Assembly (NCBI GenBank): GCA_000723505.1
Contig: HG934468.1
Span: 1,334,798 to 1,398,797 of the forward strand
Length of the DNA stretch: 64,000 nucleotides
Source: Mucinivorans hirudinis
GTDB lineage: Bacteria; Bacteroidota; Bacteroidia; Bacteroidales; Rikenellaceae
Direction: 5' to 3'
Shown: positions 1 through 9,295 of the stretch, piece after piece
Numbering within the stretch: position 1 is the first letter of the stretch
Layout: every line of letters begins with the position of its first letter
Notes under the pieces: model-generated
The model's input: the letters and a program-made list of their open reading frames with translations, nothing else
Databases searched by the model: none
Told to the model about the DNA's origin: nothing
Made by a program: the position numbers and the translations under genes

Positions 1-17
1 GCCTATAATTAGGACTG

Positions 18-48
18 CAAAAGTAATCATTTTTTTTTGTACTGCAAA
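18..48 (-). promoter_or_regulatory. Bacteroidales-type promoter reading off the left edge
   Basis: On the minus strand TTTG (48-45) is followed after 19 bases by TACTTTTG (25-18), matching the Bacteroidetes sigma-ABfr pattern TTTG-N19-TAnnTTTG. It lies just past the 3' end of the S41 protease gene and points leftwards, so it probably drives a gene outside the window. Confidence 0.55.
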
Positions 49-59
49 TTATTTCTCCA

Positions 60-1670
60 TTATTCTTTTCGCAACAACTCAACCGCACGCACCGCAGTCT
101 TATCAACCGGATGGAAATAAAAGTATAGTGCGTTATCCTCCAGCAGGGTATTGCGCCCTATATAGCCCTTTATCTGTCCCATAATAAGAGACTTGACCTC
201 TTCGGCATCTGCCGCCCTGTCGGGCTGCACGCCACTCTTGGAGGCATAGTTTACAAAATCGTAAAAAAGGTTTTTAGAGGCAAGAAATCTCTCCAGCGCC
301 GCGAAGCTATCAATTTTATTAATCGCCGGGCGATTCTCCTCCACCACCTTTGTGGCGTAACGGAAAATCAGATTCTTTGCAAAAACTTTTCTAAAATATC
401 CATTCACCCCAGCGGTATCTAATGGTACAAACTCGTCAGGCATAATGCCACCACCACCATAAACAACTCGCCCCTTAGAAGTTACAAACTTCAACTTCTC
501 ATTCTGCTTTATGCTATCCACGCTGAACAGTTCGTCGTGCGCTGCACGCTGGTAGAGCTCCATAAAATACTCATCACTCTCGCCCATCTTGTAGGGTTTC
601 TGAATCGAACGCCCGACAGGAGTGTAATAGTGGGCAATGGTCATTAGCAGTGCCGAGCCGTCCGGATAGTCTATCTGCTCCTGAACCAACCCCTTACCAA
701 AGCTGCGACGTCCAACCACCAAACCACGGTCGTTGTCCTGAATCGCGCCGGCGAGAATCTCCGATGCCGAAGCTGAACCTTCGTCAATCATCACAACCAG
801 GGGCACGCTCTTGTACTTGCCCGAGCCGTCAGCATACTGGTCAAGACGGCGCGAGTGAGCACCCTCGGTGTAGACAATCTTCTGCCCCTTCTCCAAAAAT
901 TCGTTTGCAATCAAAATCGCAGGCTCCATATAGCCCCCGCCGTTGCCGCGCAAATCCACCACAAAACGCTTTGCACCATCCTTGGTGAGCACCGCCATCG
1001 CCTCCATAAGCTCCTTGTATGTGGTTGCCGCAAAACGTGAAAATTTTATGTACCCCACCGTATCCGCAATTACAAATGCCGCATCCAAACTCTTCATAGG
1101 AATCACCCCGCGCGTAATTGTAATTCGGGCAAGCTCGTTACTACCGTTACGTTGCACACCAATGGTGACCTTGGTGCCGCGTGTGCCTTTGAGTTTCTTA
1201 ACAACCTCGTCGCTGGGAATCTTGCGTCCGGCTATCACCGAATCATTGACCGTAATTATACGGTCACCCGCCACCACACCCGCCTTATCGCTCGGGCCAC
1301 CCGAAATAACATTCGTAACGAGCACCGTGTCGGTGAGCATATTAAACATAACACCAATTCCATCGAATTTCCCCTGCAACGGCTCATTCTTCTCGGTGAG
1401 TTCCGCAGCGGGTATGTACGAGGAATGGGGATCCAATTTGTTTATAAGTGCCGGAACAACCAGCTCCAACAGCGAATCGCGCGCAATATTATCCACATAC
1501 TTATTCTCAATGAGATTCATAGTGAAGGACAATTTGTCGTTTACGCCCAGCCGCGAGCCGACGGTCGAAATGGTCTGACGCTCCAAAATCACGCCGCCAA
1601 CAACACCCAAAAGAGCTGCCGCAACAACCATTACGACAACTCTAACTCCAATTTTATGTCTTGTATTCAT
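60..1670 (-). CDS. S41-family C-terminal processing peptidase
   Basis: 536 aa, the usual length for a periplasmic tail-specific (CtpA-type) protease. An N-terminal membrane anchor or uncleaved signal spans about residues 8-29. A PDZ domain covers about 100-175 and the S41 catalytic fold about 190-360. The catalytic serine is expected at Ser301 in GSASASE, with the general-base lysine at Lys326 in FGKGLVQ, spaced as in E. coli Prc/Tsp. The family degrades or trims exported proteins from their C-termini. The start at 1670 places the hydrophobic segment at the N-terminus. The FKBP-like lipoprotein gene lies about 100 bp away on the same strand, and a hairpin separates them. Confidence 0.93.
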   Translation of the reverse strand: MNTRHKIGVRVVVMVVAAALLGVVGGVILERQTISTVGSRLGVNDKLSFTMNLIENKYVDNIARDSLLELVVPALINKLDPHSSYIPAAELTEKNEPLQGKFDGIGVMFNMLTDTVLVTNVISGGPSDKAGVVAGDRIITVNDSVIAGRKIPSDEVVKKLKGTRGTKVTIGVQRNGSNELARITITRGVIPMKSLDAAFVIADTVGYIKFSRFAATTYKELMEAMAVLTKDGAKRFVVDLRGNGGGYMEPAILIANEFLEKGQKIVYTEGAHSRRLDQYADGSGKYKSVPLVVMIDEGSASASEILAGAIQDNDRGLVVGRRSFGKGLVQEQIDYPDGSALLMTIAHYYTPVGRSIQKPYKMGESDEYFMELYQRAAHDELFSVDSIKQNEKLKFVTSKGRVVYGGGGIMPDEFVPLDTAGVNGYFRKVFAKNLIFRYATKVVEENRPAINKIDSFAALERFLASKNLFYDFVNYASKSGVQPDRAADAEEVKSLIMGQIKGYIGRNTLLEDNALYFYFHPVDKTAVRAVELLRKE

Positions 1671-1706
1671 AAAAAACCCTATATGTACTACTCTATACTA
1701 CTAGGC

Positions 1707-1748
1707 TTCTGAAAATTAGCCTTGGGTTAGCTTGGCAAATTTTCAGAA
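1707..1748 (-). terminator. Hairpin downstream of the FKBP-like lipoprotein gene
   Basis: TTCTGAAAATTAGCC and GGCAAATTTTCAGAA form an inverted repeat with one mismatch and a loop of about 12 bases. It fills the space between the FKBP-like gene and the S41 gene. There is no clear U-tract on the minus strand, so it may be a processing or pausing hairpin instead of a full terminator. Confidence 0.4.
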
Positions 1749-1767
1749 TCCTAACTGCTCTTCACTC

Positions 1768-2787
1768 CTACTTCTTCTCAGGGGGTATGACGGTAACCAG
1801 ATAGATACGAGGTTGATATGGCAATATCTGCGGAACGGAGGCTGCATCACCGTTCACACCCTCCTTTGTCCATTTCGACACGGTAAGTATCTCTGCCGTC
1901 TCGCCCTGACGCATAAAGGGAAGCACCTTGTTTAATATCTCATTATCTGTCTCGTTACCCACGACCACTGCCTTTGGATAATAACTTTTGTTTATAGGAT
2001 CATAAATCTTATACTCCTTTGCGATGGTCTCGCTAGTTGTGCTGATAATAAATTTGTCGGTAAAGAAGGTGGTTAAATTCAGCGAAACCGTGGAGTCCTT
2101 AGCTATGGGGTTACCACCGGGGTTTTCCACAATTTTCTTCATAAAAATTCCTTCGACAATCGTGTCTCCCGGGCGCAATCGCCACTTCTCCAGAGCCCAT
2201 TTCTCCACCGAGTCACGCTCGTAAATATCCGGTTTGTCGGTGATAGCCTTAATCTTGAGCTCGAAGATATACGGGCGGTCTTGATACGAAACTCCTTTCT
2301 CGCCATTATATGCCAACGGTATATTCATCCCAAGACTGGCATTATAACCAAGGTGTGCCGGTACGTACATTTTTACGTGGTCGCCTCCCTTCAAATCAAG
2401 CATTGCGCTCCATCCGCCGGCAGAAAATTTAGTGTCTGAGGGGTTATAAAAGACAAAGTCGTCACAGAAGTGTGTAGTTCTAGACCAAGCGCCAACCGTG
2501 CGCGAAATATTGGAGTCGCGAGTGGCAAAAACCAAATTTTCCATCGTACGCATCGTATAATTAAGTTGCAGCCAACTGGTGAGCGACTCGATGGTGGTCT
2601 CGCCCTTGCCGCGCTCAACATACTCCATAAACACGCCATCCTTGAGCTCCTTCGCCGACGGATGGTTGCGGCGCATCCAATCCTTGAAGAAGTCCAACTG
2701 AGTCTGTGCATCTATCAAAGCGGGAGAATCCTTTGCACAAGATACTATTGCTGCAATTACTATTATGGAAATAAATATTTTTTTCAT
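1768..2787 (-). CDS. FKBP-like peptidyl-prolyl isomerase lipoprotein
   Basis: 339 aa. The N-terminus is a lipoprotein signal peptide with lipobox cysteine near residue 17 (IVSCAKD), so the protein should sit in the periplasm or outer membrane. Two segments resemble FKBP-type domains: one around 60-185 with a Gly-Gly-Asp turn (LKGGDHVKMYVPAHLGY) and one near the C-terminus ending in LPYQPRIYLVTVI. This pattern matches Bacteroidetes FKBP/DUF4827-like envelope lipoproteins. Isomerase activity is inferred from the fold only; aromatic pocket residues cannot be confirmed here. It follows the DUF2723 gene in the same direction with a 72 bp gap and may share its transcript. Confidence 0.75.
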   Translation of the reverse strand: MKKIFISIIVIAAIVSCAKDSPALIDAQTQLDFFKDWMRRNHPSAKELKDGVFMEYVERGKGETTIESLTSWLQLNYTMRTMENLVFATRDSNISRTVGAWSRTTHFCDDFVFYNPSDTKFSAGGWSAMLDLKGGDHVKMYVPAHLGYNASLGMNIPLAYNGEKGVSYQDRPYIFELKIKAITDKPDIYERDSVEKWALEKWRLRPGDTIVEGIFMKKIVENPGGNPIAKDSTVSLNLTTFFTDKFIISTTSETIAKEYKIYDPINKSYYPKAVVVGNETDNEILNKVLPFMRQGETAEILTVSKWTKEGVNGDAASVPQILPYQPRIYLVTVIPPEKK

Positions 2788-2859
2788 ATTTGGTGTGAGT
2801 TTTGGGACATTTTGGACGAATGGTAGGGCGACTATAACAGATTCGCCACTATCTAATAT

Positions 2860-5800
2860 CTAGAAATATTTTTTAATCTTGTCGTAATAATCTGTTTTGC
2901 CCATTTTGCGTGCAACTTCCGAGAGGTCATAAAGGTTTCTCTGTTTATCTAAGAGTGCGTTATCGACAGCCTCGGCTTGCCGCCCCTTAAAGCTGTAGAA
3001 ATATTCCACATACTCGCCCTGCACCCTTATAAAATCATCAGCCAACTTATCACCCTTCTCGGTGGCTCCAGCCAACCAATATGCCTCAATCATCGGCACA
3101 ATATATTGGTCGTAACGCAACTGCGCCGGTGGCAACATCTCTAATGATTTGTCCACCACCTCTATCGCACGCACACTGTCACCCTGCTGCAATAGTTTAT
3201 GTGCCAAACGTCCATAAGTTTCGCGGAAACGTGCCGCCTGCAAACTGTTCTCCACGAAAGAGTCTACATAGACCTTAGGGTTGTCGATATTGCCGAAACG
3301 GAGGTTGTTCATCATCTCATCGTAGAGCGATTCGGTATCAAGATAGCCAATTCCCATACGCTCATCAATGGGTGTTTTGAAGGGGACAACCAACGCATTT
3401 GCACCGTTCTGTTGCAAGTAACTGTATTTTTCGTTTTTATTGGCGACCACCAAACCAAGGTCGAGGAAACTTGTCGAACCGGTTGTGTAAATCGGGCGCA
3501 GCCAATCTGAGTTGGCAAGCAAATCGAGTTGCACCAACTCGCCGATATGGAGTGAACGTTTGCTTGCAGGAATTGTCACATATATCGTATCTTCAATCAT
3601 ATGAGCCATTTCAGGCTTCACAATGCCGCTCTTCAATACATTCTCCTTATTGACAGGTATCGCTATTCTACGTGTGGGAATGAAGTCGTACCCCTCAACT
3701 TTTGTTCCCGCATTATCGGAATTGACAACCGCCATCACCTCTTTTGCTGTCCAAACTCCCCCATTGGGGTGAGGAATTTCTACAATGGGGAATACAAGAT
3801 TTGCGCCAGGCCCACGATATTTGCTTCGCGGAATGGTGATAGGCAGTGGCTCGGAGTCGTTTGCCTTCACACGCATTTGGTCTATGTACCAGTCACCCGT
3901 GATATACGAAGTGTTCATCGGGCGCACATCAGTACGGTAGCCCTCAACCTCCTGTATATACCAAACGGGGAAAGTGTCATTGTCTCCGTGATTAAATAAT
4001 ATAGAGTTAGGGAGCGTAGAGTTCAAATAGTTGTAACCCATATCTCGCGCTATGGTTCTCCCGCTACGGTCGTGATCATCCCAATTTTGCGTCGCCATAA
4101 GCACAGGCACAGAGGTGGAAGCCGCCACTGCTACAATGGCAGCCATACGAGCATTGAGTTTCTTGCGAATCCACTCATAAATAGGCAGTACCCCCAAACC
4201 AACCCATATTGCAAAGGCATAGAACGAACCCGCATAGGCATAGTCGCGTTCACGAGGTTCGAGCGGCTTTTGGTTCAGGTATACAATGATAGCTAAGCCC
4301 GTGAGTAGGAATAACATCATAACCACGGTGAAATTACGCCCATCCCGTTTGAGGTGGAAGAATAGCCCCAGCAATCCGAGTATGAACGGAAGGAAATAGT
4401 ACTTATTTCTACCCTTATTGGCAGCCATTTCGCTAGGCAGATTATCCTGAGGACCAAGATAGAGTGCATCTATGAAAGGTATGCCCGAGAGCCAATTACC
4501 ATTGGTAATACCGTCATACTGAATATCGCTTTGGCGACCCACAAAGTTCCAAAGGAAGTATCGCCAATACATATTATTGACCTGATAGCCGAAGAAAAAT
4601 TTCAGATTCTCGGCAAAGGTCGGAATTGTAACATACTCACCTTTTGAGTTTAGCACCTGCTTACCTTTGAAGTCTGTCCAATTTTTGTACTCCCTGATAT
4701 GCGACTCTTTATCTGAGTGCATACGTGGGAAAAATACTTCAGTCGCAGGGTCGTACTTATAGTCGATAGCCGTTTCGGTATAGACATATTTGCCGTTATC
4801 ATCCAAAACGTAAGTTGAAGACTCATTGTTGCCGATAGGCGTCGAGGCGAAGGTTTGCCCCTTAACCAAAGGTGGCGCTCCATATTGCTCACGATTCAGA
4901 AACCGTTCGAGAGTATAGGGGTCGGCAGGATGGTTCGAGTTCATCGGCGGATTTACTGATGCGCGAATCAACACGATGCCATAGGTCGTCATCCCCAAAA
5001 TCATCAAGCCCAACGAGAGTAATCCTGTATTCAACAATACTTTACCCTGCTTATGAGTACGCCAAACAAAGTAACCTATTATGACCAAAACAGCTGAAAC
5101 AGTAAAAATAACACCGCTATTGACAGGCATATCAAAGTTGTTGACAAAAATCCTATCTATAAAGGCACTAACACCAACCAACCAAGGGTTTAACTTTATC
5201 GAGAAGCCAAGCAGAAGTAGCGACGCAAGAGCGGGTTTCCAAAGGTCTGTTTTCTTGCGATTAGGATATTTTTTGAAGTAAAATATGAAGGCAATAGCCG
5301 GAATAGCCAGCAGGTTAAGGATGTGAGCGCCAATGGATAAACCCATTAAATATGCAATCAATATTATCCAACGGTTACCGCCGTCTTTTTCGTAAGCATC
5401 CTCCCATTTGAGTATCGCCCAAAAAACCAATGCGGTGAACAAGGAGCTGAGGGCATAAACCTCTGCCTCTACAGCCGAAAACCAGAACGTGTCCGAGAAA
5501 GTATAGGCTAATGAACCAATGGCTGCCGCACCGAGCACTGCGATAGTCTCGTCCTTACCCATCTCATCAGCGCGCTTGCGATAAATTCTTCTGCCTAAGT
5601 GAGATATACTCCAAAAGAGAAATAGAATCGTAAATGCCGATTGCAAAGCCGAAAAGCCGTTAATGAGTGCCGCAACCCAAGTGGGGTCGGGTGCAAACAT
5701 TGCGGCAAAACGATTAATAAGGAAAAAGAAAGGAGTCCCTGGGGGGTGACCCACCTCTAGCTTATAGCTTGTTGCGATAAATTCGGGGCAGTCCCACAGG

Positions 5801-5892
5801 CTCGCCGTAGGCTCGATGGTCAATAAGTAGGTTATTGCCGCAATAACAAATACCGCCCAGCCGACTATGGTGTTTAACTTACGAAATTGCAT
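2860..5892 (-). CDS. DUF2723 (GT117, TMEM260-like) membrane protein, putative protein O-glycosyltransferase
   Basis: 1010 aa. The N-terminal half carries about ten or more hydrophobic segments, beginning with TIVGWAVFVIAAITYLLT. The opening region SLWDCPEFIATSYKLEVGHPPGTPF is the DUF2723 signature, with the acidic DCPE expected in the lumenal active-site loop of GT-C enzymes. After about residue 600 a large soluble region follows, with TPR-like helices near the C-terminus (DKSLEMLPPAQL). Human TMEM260, with the same domain, is a protein O-mannosyltransferase, and Bacteroidetes carry a general protein O-glycosylation system; a matching role here is inference. The gene stands alone between an epimerase gene and the FKBP-like lipoprotein. 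Confidence 0.85.
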   Translation of the reverse strand: MQFRKLNTIVGWAVFVIAAITYLLTIEPTASLWDCPEFIATSYKLEVGHPPGTPFFFLINRFAAMFAPDPTWVAALINGFSALQSAFTILFLFWSISHLGRRIYRKRADEMGKDETIAVLGAAAIGSLAYTFSDTFWFSAVEAEVYALSSLFTALVFWAILKWEDAYEKDGGNRWIILIAYLMGLSIGAHILNLLAIPAIAFIFYFKKYPNRKKTDLWKPALASLLLLGFSIKLNPWLVGVSAFIDRIFVNNFDMPVNSGVIFTVSAVLVIIGYFVWRTHKQGKVLLNTGLLSLGLMILGMTTYGIVLIRASVNPPMNSNHPADPYTLERFLNREQYGAPPLVKGQTFASTPIGNNESSTYVLDDNGKYVYTETAIDYKYDPATEVFFPRMHSDKESHIREYKNWTDFKGKQVLNSKGEYVTIPTFAENLKFFFGYQVNNMYWRYFLWNFVGRQSDIQYDGITNGNWLSGIPFIDALYLGPQDNLPSEMAANKGRNKYYFLPFILGLLGLFFHLKRDGRNFTVVMMLFLLTGLAIIVYLNQKPLEPRERDYAYAGSFYAFAIWVGLGVLPIYEWIRKKLNARMAAIVAVAASTSVPVLMATQNWDDHDRSGRTIARDMGYNYLNSTLPNSILFNHGDNDTFPVWYIQEVEGYRTDVRPMNTSYITGDWYIDQMRVKANDSEPLPITIPRSKYRGPGANLVFPIVEIPHPNGGVWTAKEVMAVVNSDNAGTKVEGYDFIPTRRIAIPVNKENVLKSGIVKPEMAHMIEDTIYVTIPASKRSLHIGELVQLDLLANSDWLRPIYTTGSTSFLDLGLVVANKNEKYSYLQQNGANALVVPFKTPIDERMGIGYLDTESLYDEMMNNLRFGNIDNPKVYVDSFVENSLQAARFRETYGRLAHKLLQQGDSVRAIEVVDKSLEMLPPAQLRYDQYIVPMIEAYWLAGATEKGDKLADDFIRVQGEYVEYFYSFKGRQAEAVDNALLDKQRNLYDLSEVARKMGKTDYYDKIKKYF

Positions 5893-5937
5893 TATATTGT
5901 AATTTACTATGTTTGTTTGTCATTACCCTTAGTTGTC

Positions 5938-6001
5938 ATTGCGGCGAAAGTCGCAATCTCCTCTGCAAAAATTCTGAATAAATTGCGATTTTAGCCGCAA
6001 T
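5938..6001. repeat. REP-like palindrome between the epimerase and DUF2723 genes
   Basis: Two 20-base arms (5938-5957 and 5982-6001) are inverted copies with 18 of 20 matches. Each arm is also a small hairpin of the type ATTGCG...CGCAAT. The core resembles intergenic repeats of the form GTCATTGCG...CGCAATCTC. It lies just after the epimerase gene and could serve as its terminator. Confidence 0.55.
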
Positions 6002-6074
6002 TATAAGTAAAAATATTTTATTAAAATCATTATCTATTATAACTCTTTTCCGAGGAGATTATTACACTGCACGC

Positions 6075-7037
6075 CTATTTATTTGCTTCATCGGAAATTC
6101 TGCGCATTGTCTCCTCAATGGGGGTATATTCCAAACCTACTGCACGCTCTATCTTGCTTCCATCATACAATGATTTACTAGTCAGATACTTAATCATATG
6201 TTTGCGAATCACAGGAATAATCAACGAAGCCACAACCAATGCACCTCGACCGACTCTTATAAAGGGTAAACGTCTACCACCGACCCGATTGACCAAGCCG
6301 ATTATCTGCCTGAACGACAGATTGTGTCCCGAGAGTATATACCGTTCACCCCAAGCCTCGGGCTTCTCTGCCAATAGACGCATAGCCCGCGCTACATCCA
6401 CCACATCAACATATCCGACAATCCCATCAGTATAAAAAGGGATGCTAAACCTCCGCGCCACGCCAAGGAGCATTTCAACCTCTGCCCCACTCTTGCCTCC
6501 GGTGCCCAAAACCACCGACGGATTGACCACCACAGCACGTAAACCCTGCTTCACTCCGCGCCATACTATATTTTCACTCAAGAACTTACTACGCGAATAT
6601 GCCGCCGCTGTCGCAATACCGGTAAATGGAGTCTGCTCATTGGTCTGCTCAGGGTAGGATGCCGTGCCCAGTGCAGCTATCGAGCTGATATGCACAAGAG
6701 AAGCTCCGCACTCCAAGCAGCTATCCACTACATATTCGGTCAGTTCTACATTACTAGAAACTATCTGTTCCTGCGAACCCTGAATATCGACAATCGCCGC
6801 ACAATGAAAAACTATATCCCTGCCCGAAAATGCATCGCGAATCTGCTCAAAAGAATTAGTATCGACCATCACATACTCCACCCCACTAACTCCGTAGCGC
6901 GACAAAATCTCCTCTAACCTCCTCTTAGACCCCTCGCTGCGCAACATCACCGCCACATTACTCCATCCCGCACGCAACAATTCGACAACCAAGTGACTGC
7001 CAATCAAGCCCGTTGCGCCGGTGATGAGGGTTTTCAT
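6075..7037 (-). CDS. NAD-dependent epimerase/dehydratase (extended SDR)
   Basis: 320 aa. The Rossmann glycine motif GATGLIGS occupies residues 7-14, and a YSRSK active-site Tyr-Lys pair near residue 147 follows a SS(I/A) serine region (HISSIAALG). These are the hallmarks of the extended short-chain dehydrogenase family (dihydroflavonol reductase or NDP-sugar epimerase-like). The substrate cannot be told from sequence. Hydrophobic stretch GALVVASLIIPVI near residue 265 could make it membrane associated. The start codon is immediately preceded by a 9 bp tandem repeat array, and no promoter consensus is visible. Confidence 0.82.
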   Translation of the reverse strand: MKTLITGATGLIGSHLVVELLRAGWSNVAVMLRSEGSKRRLEEILSRYGVSGVEYVMVDTNSFEQIRDAFSGRDIVFHCAAIVDIQGSQEQIVSSNVELTEYVVDSCLECGASLVHISSIAALGTASYPEQTNEQTPFTGIATAAAYSRSKFLSENIVWRGVKQGLRAVVVNPSVVLGTGGKSGAEVEMLLGVARRFSIPFYTDGIVGYVDVVDVARAMRLLAEKPEAWGERYILSGHNLSFRQIIGLVNRVGGRRLPFIRVGRGALVVASLIIPVIRKHMIKYLTSKSLYDGSKIERAVGLEYTPIEETMRRISDEANK

Positions 7038-7040
7038 TTG

Positions 7041-7120
7041 TTAGGACTGGTGGACTGGTAGGACTGTTAGGACTGTTAGGACTGATAGGACTGATAGGAC
7101 TGGTAGGACTGATAGGTCGG
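7041..7120. repeat. 9 bp tandem array (TAGGACTGN units)
   Basis: About eight to nine degenerate copies of the nonamer TAGGACTGT/A/G run up to a closing TAGGTCGG. The array begins four bases upstream of the epimerase start codon and ends 12 bases before the tRNA-Arg gene. Related nonamers occur in at least six other spacers in this window. Confidence 0.9.
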
Positions 7121-7132
7121 CTCTAAAATATG

Positions 7133-7204
7133 TAGCTCCTCCGAGACTCGAACTCGAATCTAAGGTTTAGGAAACCTTCGTTCTATCCCTTGAACTAAGG
7201 AGCC
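7133..7204 (-). tRNA. tRNA-Arg(CCT)
   Basis: A full cloverleaf folds on the minus strand. The acceptor GGCTCCT pairs with AGGAGCT, with a terminal G-U. The anticodon stem AAGGT/ACCTT encloses loop TTCCTAA, with anticodon CCT at 7171-7169. The T arm is TCGAG-TTCGAGT-CTCGG. The discriminator is A and no CCA is encoded. It lies between the nonamer array and fabH, about 24 bases beyond the fabH stop. Confidence 0.93.
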
Positions 7205-7228
7205 TTAATTTAGAGTTTAGATTTGGAA

Positions 7229-8239
7229 CTAAACTCTGCTCATTGTTCCTCCATCGTAAGCCCATTTGAGGTAGATCGCACCCCAAGTAAAGCCGCCGCC
7301 GAAGGCTGCAAGTATCAGATTATCACCCTTTATCAAACGGCTTTCATAGTCCCACAAACAAAGGGGTATTGTCGCCGCCGTTGTGTTGCCAAACTTCTGT
7401 ATATTTACCATACAATTCTCCTTATCCAACCCCATTCGGTTGGCAACAGCATCAATGATACGCATATTAGCCTGGTGAGGAACGAGATAGCGAACATCTT
7501 CCGAATAGAGGTTGTTGCGCTTCATCACCTCCACCGACACATCAGCCATATTGGCAACCGCCGCCTTAAAAACGGGCTGTCCCTCTTGATATACATAGTG
7601 CCACTTTTTCTCAACAGTCTCATAAGTAGAAGGATAGCACGAACCACCGGCTTTCATATGAAGGTGCGCCGCGCCGCCGCCGTCCGAGTGGAGGCTGGCA
7701 TCCAAAACGCCATAACCCTCCGTACTAGGCTCTAAAAGCACAGCAGCAGCAGCATCACCGAAGATGGGGCAGGTCGAACGGTCGGTATAGTCTATGATAG
7801 AGGACATCTTGTCCGCACCCACCACCACAACTTTCTTGTGTGTACCCGTCTCAATATATTTAGATGCCGTCTGCAGAGCAAACAAAAAGCCACTGCACGC
7901 CGCCGAAATATCGAATGCAAAGGCTTTTTTACAACCCGTCTTGTGGGCAATCAAATTACCCGTGCTCGGGAAAAACATATCGGGAGTGACGGTAGCACAA
8001 ATCAACAACTCGATTTCTTCGGGATTCGTCCCCGTCTTCTCCAATAAATCCTGAACCGCTTTGGCTCCCATATAGGAAGTACCAAGCCCCTCGCCTTTCA
8101 AGATGTGTCTCTCCTTGATACCTATGCGTGTCATAATCCACTCGTCGGTGGTATCAACCATTCGCGCCAACTCTTCGTTGTCGAGAATATATTCGGGCAG
8201 ATATGCCCCAACGCCTGTTATTGCAGCAGTAGTTTTCAT
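7229..8239 (-). CDS. fabH: Beta-ketoacyl-ACP synthase III
   Basis: 336 aa from the ATG at 8239. An upstream ATG at 8311 in the same frame would add 24 residues read from microsatellite sequence and is rejected. It condenses acetyl-CoA (or another short acyl-CoA) with malonyl-ACP to start type II fatty acid synthesis. The triad is visible as Cys115 in ISAACSG, His255 in VPHQANMR and Asn285 in FGNTTAA. It is the last gene of the yceD-rpmF-plsX-fabH cluster, and a 23 bp inverted repeat separates it from plsX. Confidence 0.96.
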   Translation of the reverse strand: MKTTAAITGVGAYLPEYILDNEELARMVDTTDEWIMTRIGIKERHILKGEGLGTSYMGAKAVQDLLEKTGTNPEEIELLICATVTPDMFFPSTGNLIAHKTGCKKAFAFDISAACSGFLFALQTASKYIETGTHKKVVVVGADKMSSIIDYTDRSTCPIFGDAAAAVLLEPSTEGYGVLDASLHSDGGGAAHLHMKAGGSCYPSTYETVEKKWHYVYQEGQPVFKAAVANMADVSVEVMKRNNLYSEDVRYLVPHQANMRIIDAVANRMGLDKENCMVNIQKFGNTTAATIPLCLWDYESRLIKGDNLILAAFGGGFTWGAIYLKWAYDGGTMSRV

Positions 8240-8268
8240 AGTTTGTGTGATTTGCGATATTGTGATTT

Positions 8269-8332
8269 GTGATATTGTGATATTGTGATTTACCCAATAT
8301 TTGAGTTTCAAATCACAATATCACAATATCAC
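8269..8332. repeat. Perfect 23 bp inverted repeat built from GTGATAT/GTGATTT heptamers
   Basis: Arms 8269-8291 and 8310-8332 are exact reverse complements with an 18-base loop. The arms are tandem copies of a GTGATAT-like heptamer, and two further heptamer variants lie just left of the first arm. The hairpin lies between the plsX stop and the fabH start, so it would form in an operon transcript. Confidence 0.9.
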
Positions 8333-8343
8333 ACATCACAACT

Positions 8344-9282
8344 CTAAGAAAATGCCTCTCTGATTTTTCCGACCACACCCGAACGCACGTTCGCTTCAGC
8401 CGTCAGAATCATATTTTTAATAGCTCGCGCAGACGAACAGCCGTGCCCGATTATCACGTTCGAATTGATGCCCAACACCGGAGTACCACCAACAGCCTCG
8501 TAATTGAGACCGGCTATAAACTCACTCTCACCCTCAAATGGCTTCAATATCTCATAAAAACCTTCTGCCATCTTGAGAATTGTATTGCCCATAAATCCGT
8601 CACATACAACCACATCGGCAACAGTACCGTCGAAGATATGTTTACCCTCGACATTGCCCACAAAGTTATACTTTTCTTGATTCTCCTTCAACAGAGGATA
8701 TGTTGCCTTTGCCAATAGGTTGCCTTTGCTCTCCTCCTCTCCTATGTTGAGCAGCGCCACTCGCGGACTATTCACGCCAAAAATCTCGCGTGCATATATA
8801 TTCCCGATAACGGCATATTGCAACAACACCTCGGGTTTGCAGTCAGCATTGAGCCCCGCATCAAGAATCGTTACCGGATTCTTGCCTATTGTTGCTATGT
8901 GAGTGGCAATCGTGGGGCGAATTACACCCTCGATTGGTTTAATCACCTGAAACGAGCCCACCATCATTGCCCCCGTGGACCCGGCACTTGCAAAACCGTC
9001 AATTTTGCCTGCCGCCAAGTGGGCAAACCCTACGGTTATACTCGAATCTGCTTTGCGCACAAAAGATTGAGCCGGGTGGTCACCCATCTCAATAACCTCG
9101 GTAGTCGGTACAATCTCAAGGAGAGATTGATACTCGGCAGGCAGGTAGCTCTCTATCTGTACACGGTCTCCGAAGAGCACTAACTTCGTATCACTTGATA
9201 GACTGGAAAGTGCCTCTATAGCACCCTCAACCGCTACTTTCGGAGCGAAATCGCCCCCCATTGCATCAAGACCAATTCTCAT
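8344..9282 (-). CDS. plsX: Phosphate acyltransferase PlsX
   Basis: 312 aa from the ATG at 9282, giving the normal family N-terminus MRIGLDAMGGDFAP. PlsX makes acyl-phosphate from acyl-ACP for phospholipid synthesis by the PlsY route. The family signatures DAMGGD and GSTGAMM are present. The frame stays open for another 45 codons upstream and would add ten Gly-Leu-Leu repeats from the 9 bp array. That extension is unlike any PlsX and is probably untranslated. It sits between rpmF and fabH, the order seen in many bacteria. Confidence 0.95.
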   Translation of the reverse strand: MRIGLDAMGGDFAPKVAVEGAIEALSSLSSDTKLVLFGDRVQIESYLPAEYQSLLEIVPTTEVIEMGDHPAQSFVRKADSSITVGFAHLAAGKIDGFASAGSTGAMMVGSFQVIKPIEGVIRPTIATHIATIGKNPVTILDAGLNADCKPEVLLQYAVIGNIYAREIFGVNSPRVALLNIGEEESKGNLLAKATYPLLKENQEKYNFVGNVEGKHIFDGTVADVVVCDGFMGNTILKMAEGFYEILKPFEGESEFIAGLNYEAVGGTPVLGINSNVIIGHGCSSARAIKNMILTAEANVRSGVVGKIREAFS

Positions 9283-9295
9283 TGTTTTGTGGAAA

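Noticed and set aside
650-1712. Plus-strand ORFs overlapping the S41 gene
   Set aside because: They are antisense shadows of the protease, with biased composition and no recognisable domain.
7229-8311. Longer FabH starting at 8311
   Set aside because: The extra 24 residues are read from heptamer microsatellite sequence; the normal FabH N-terminus begins at 8239.
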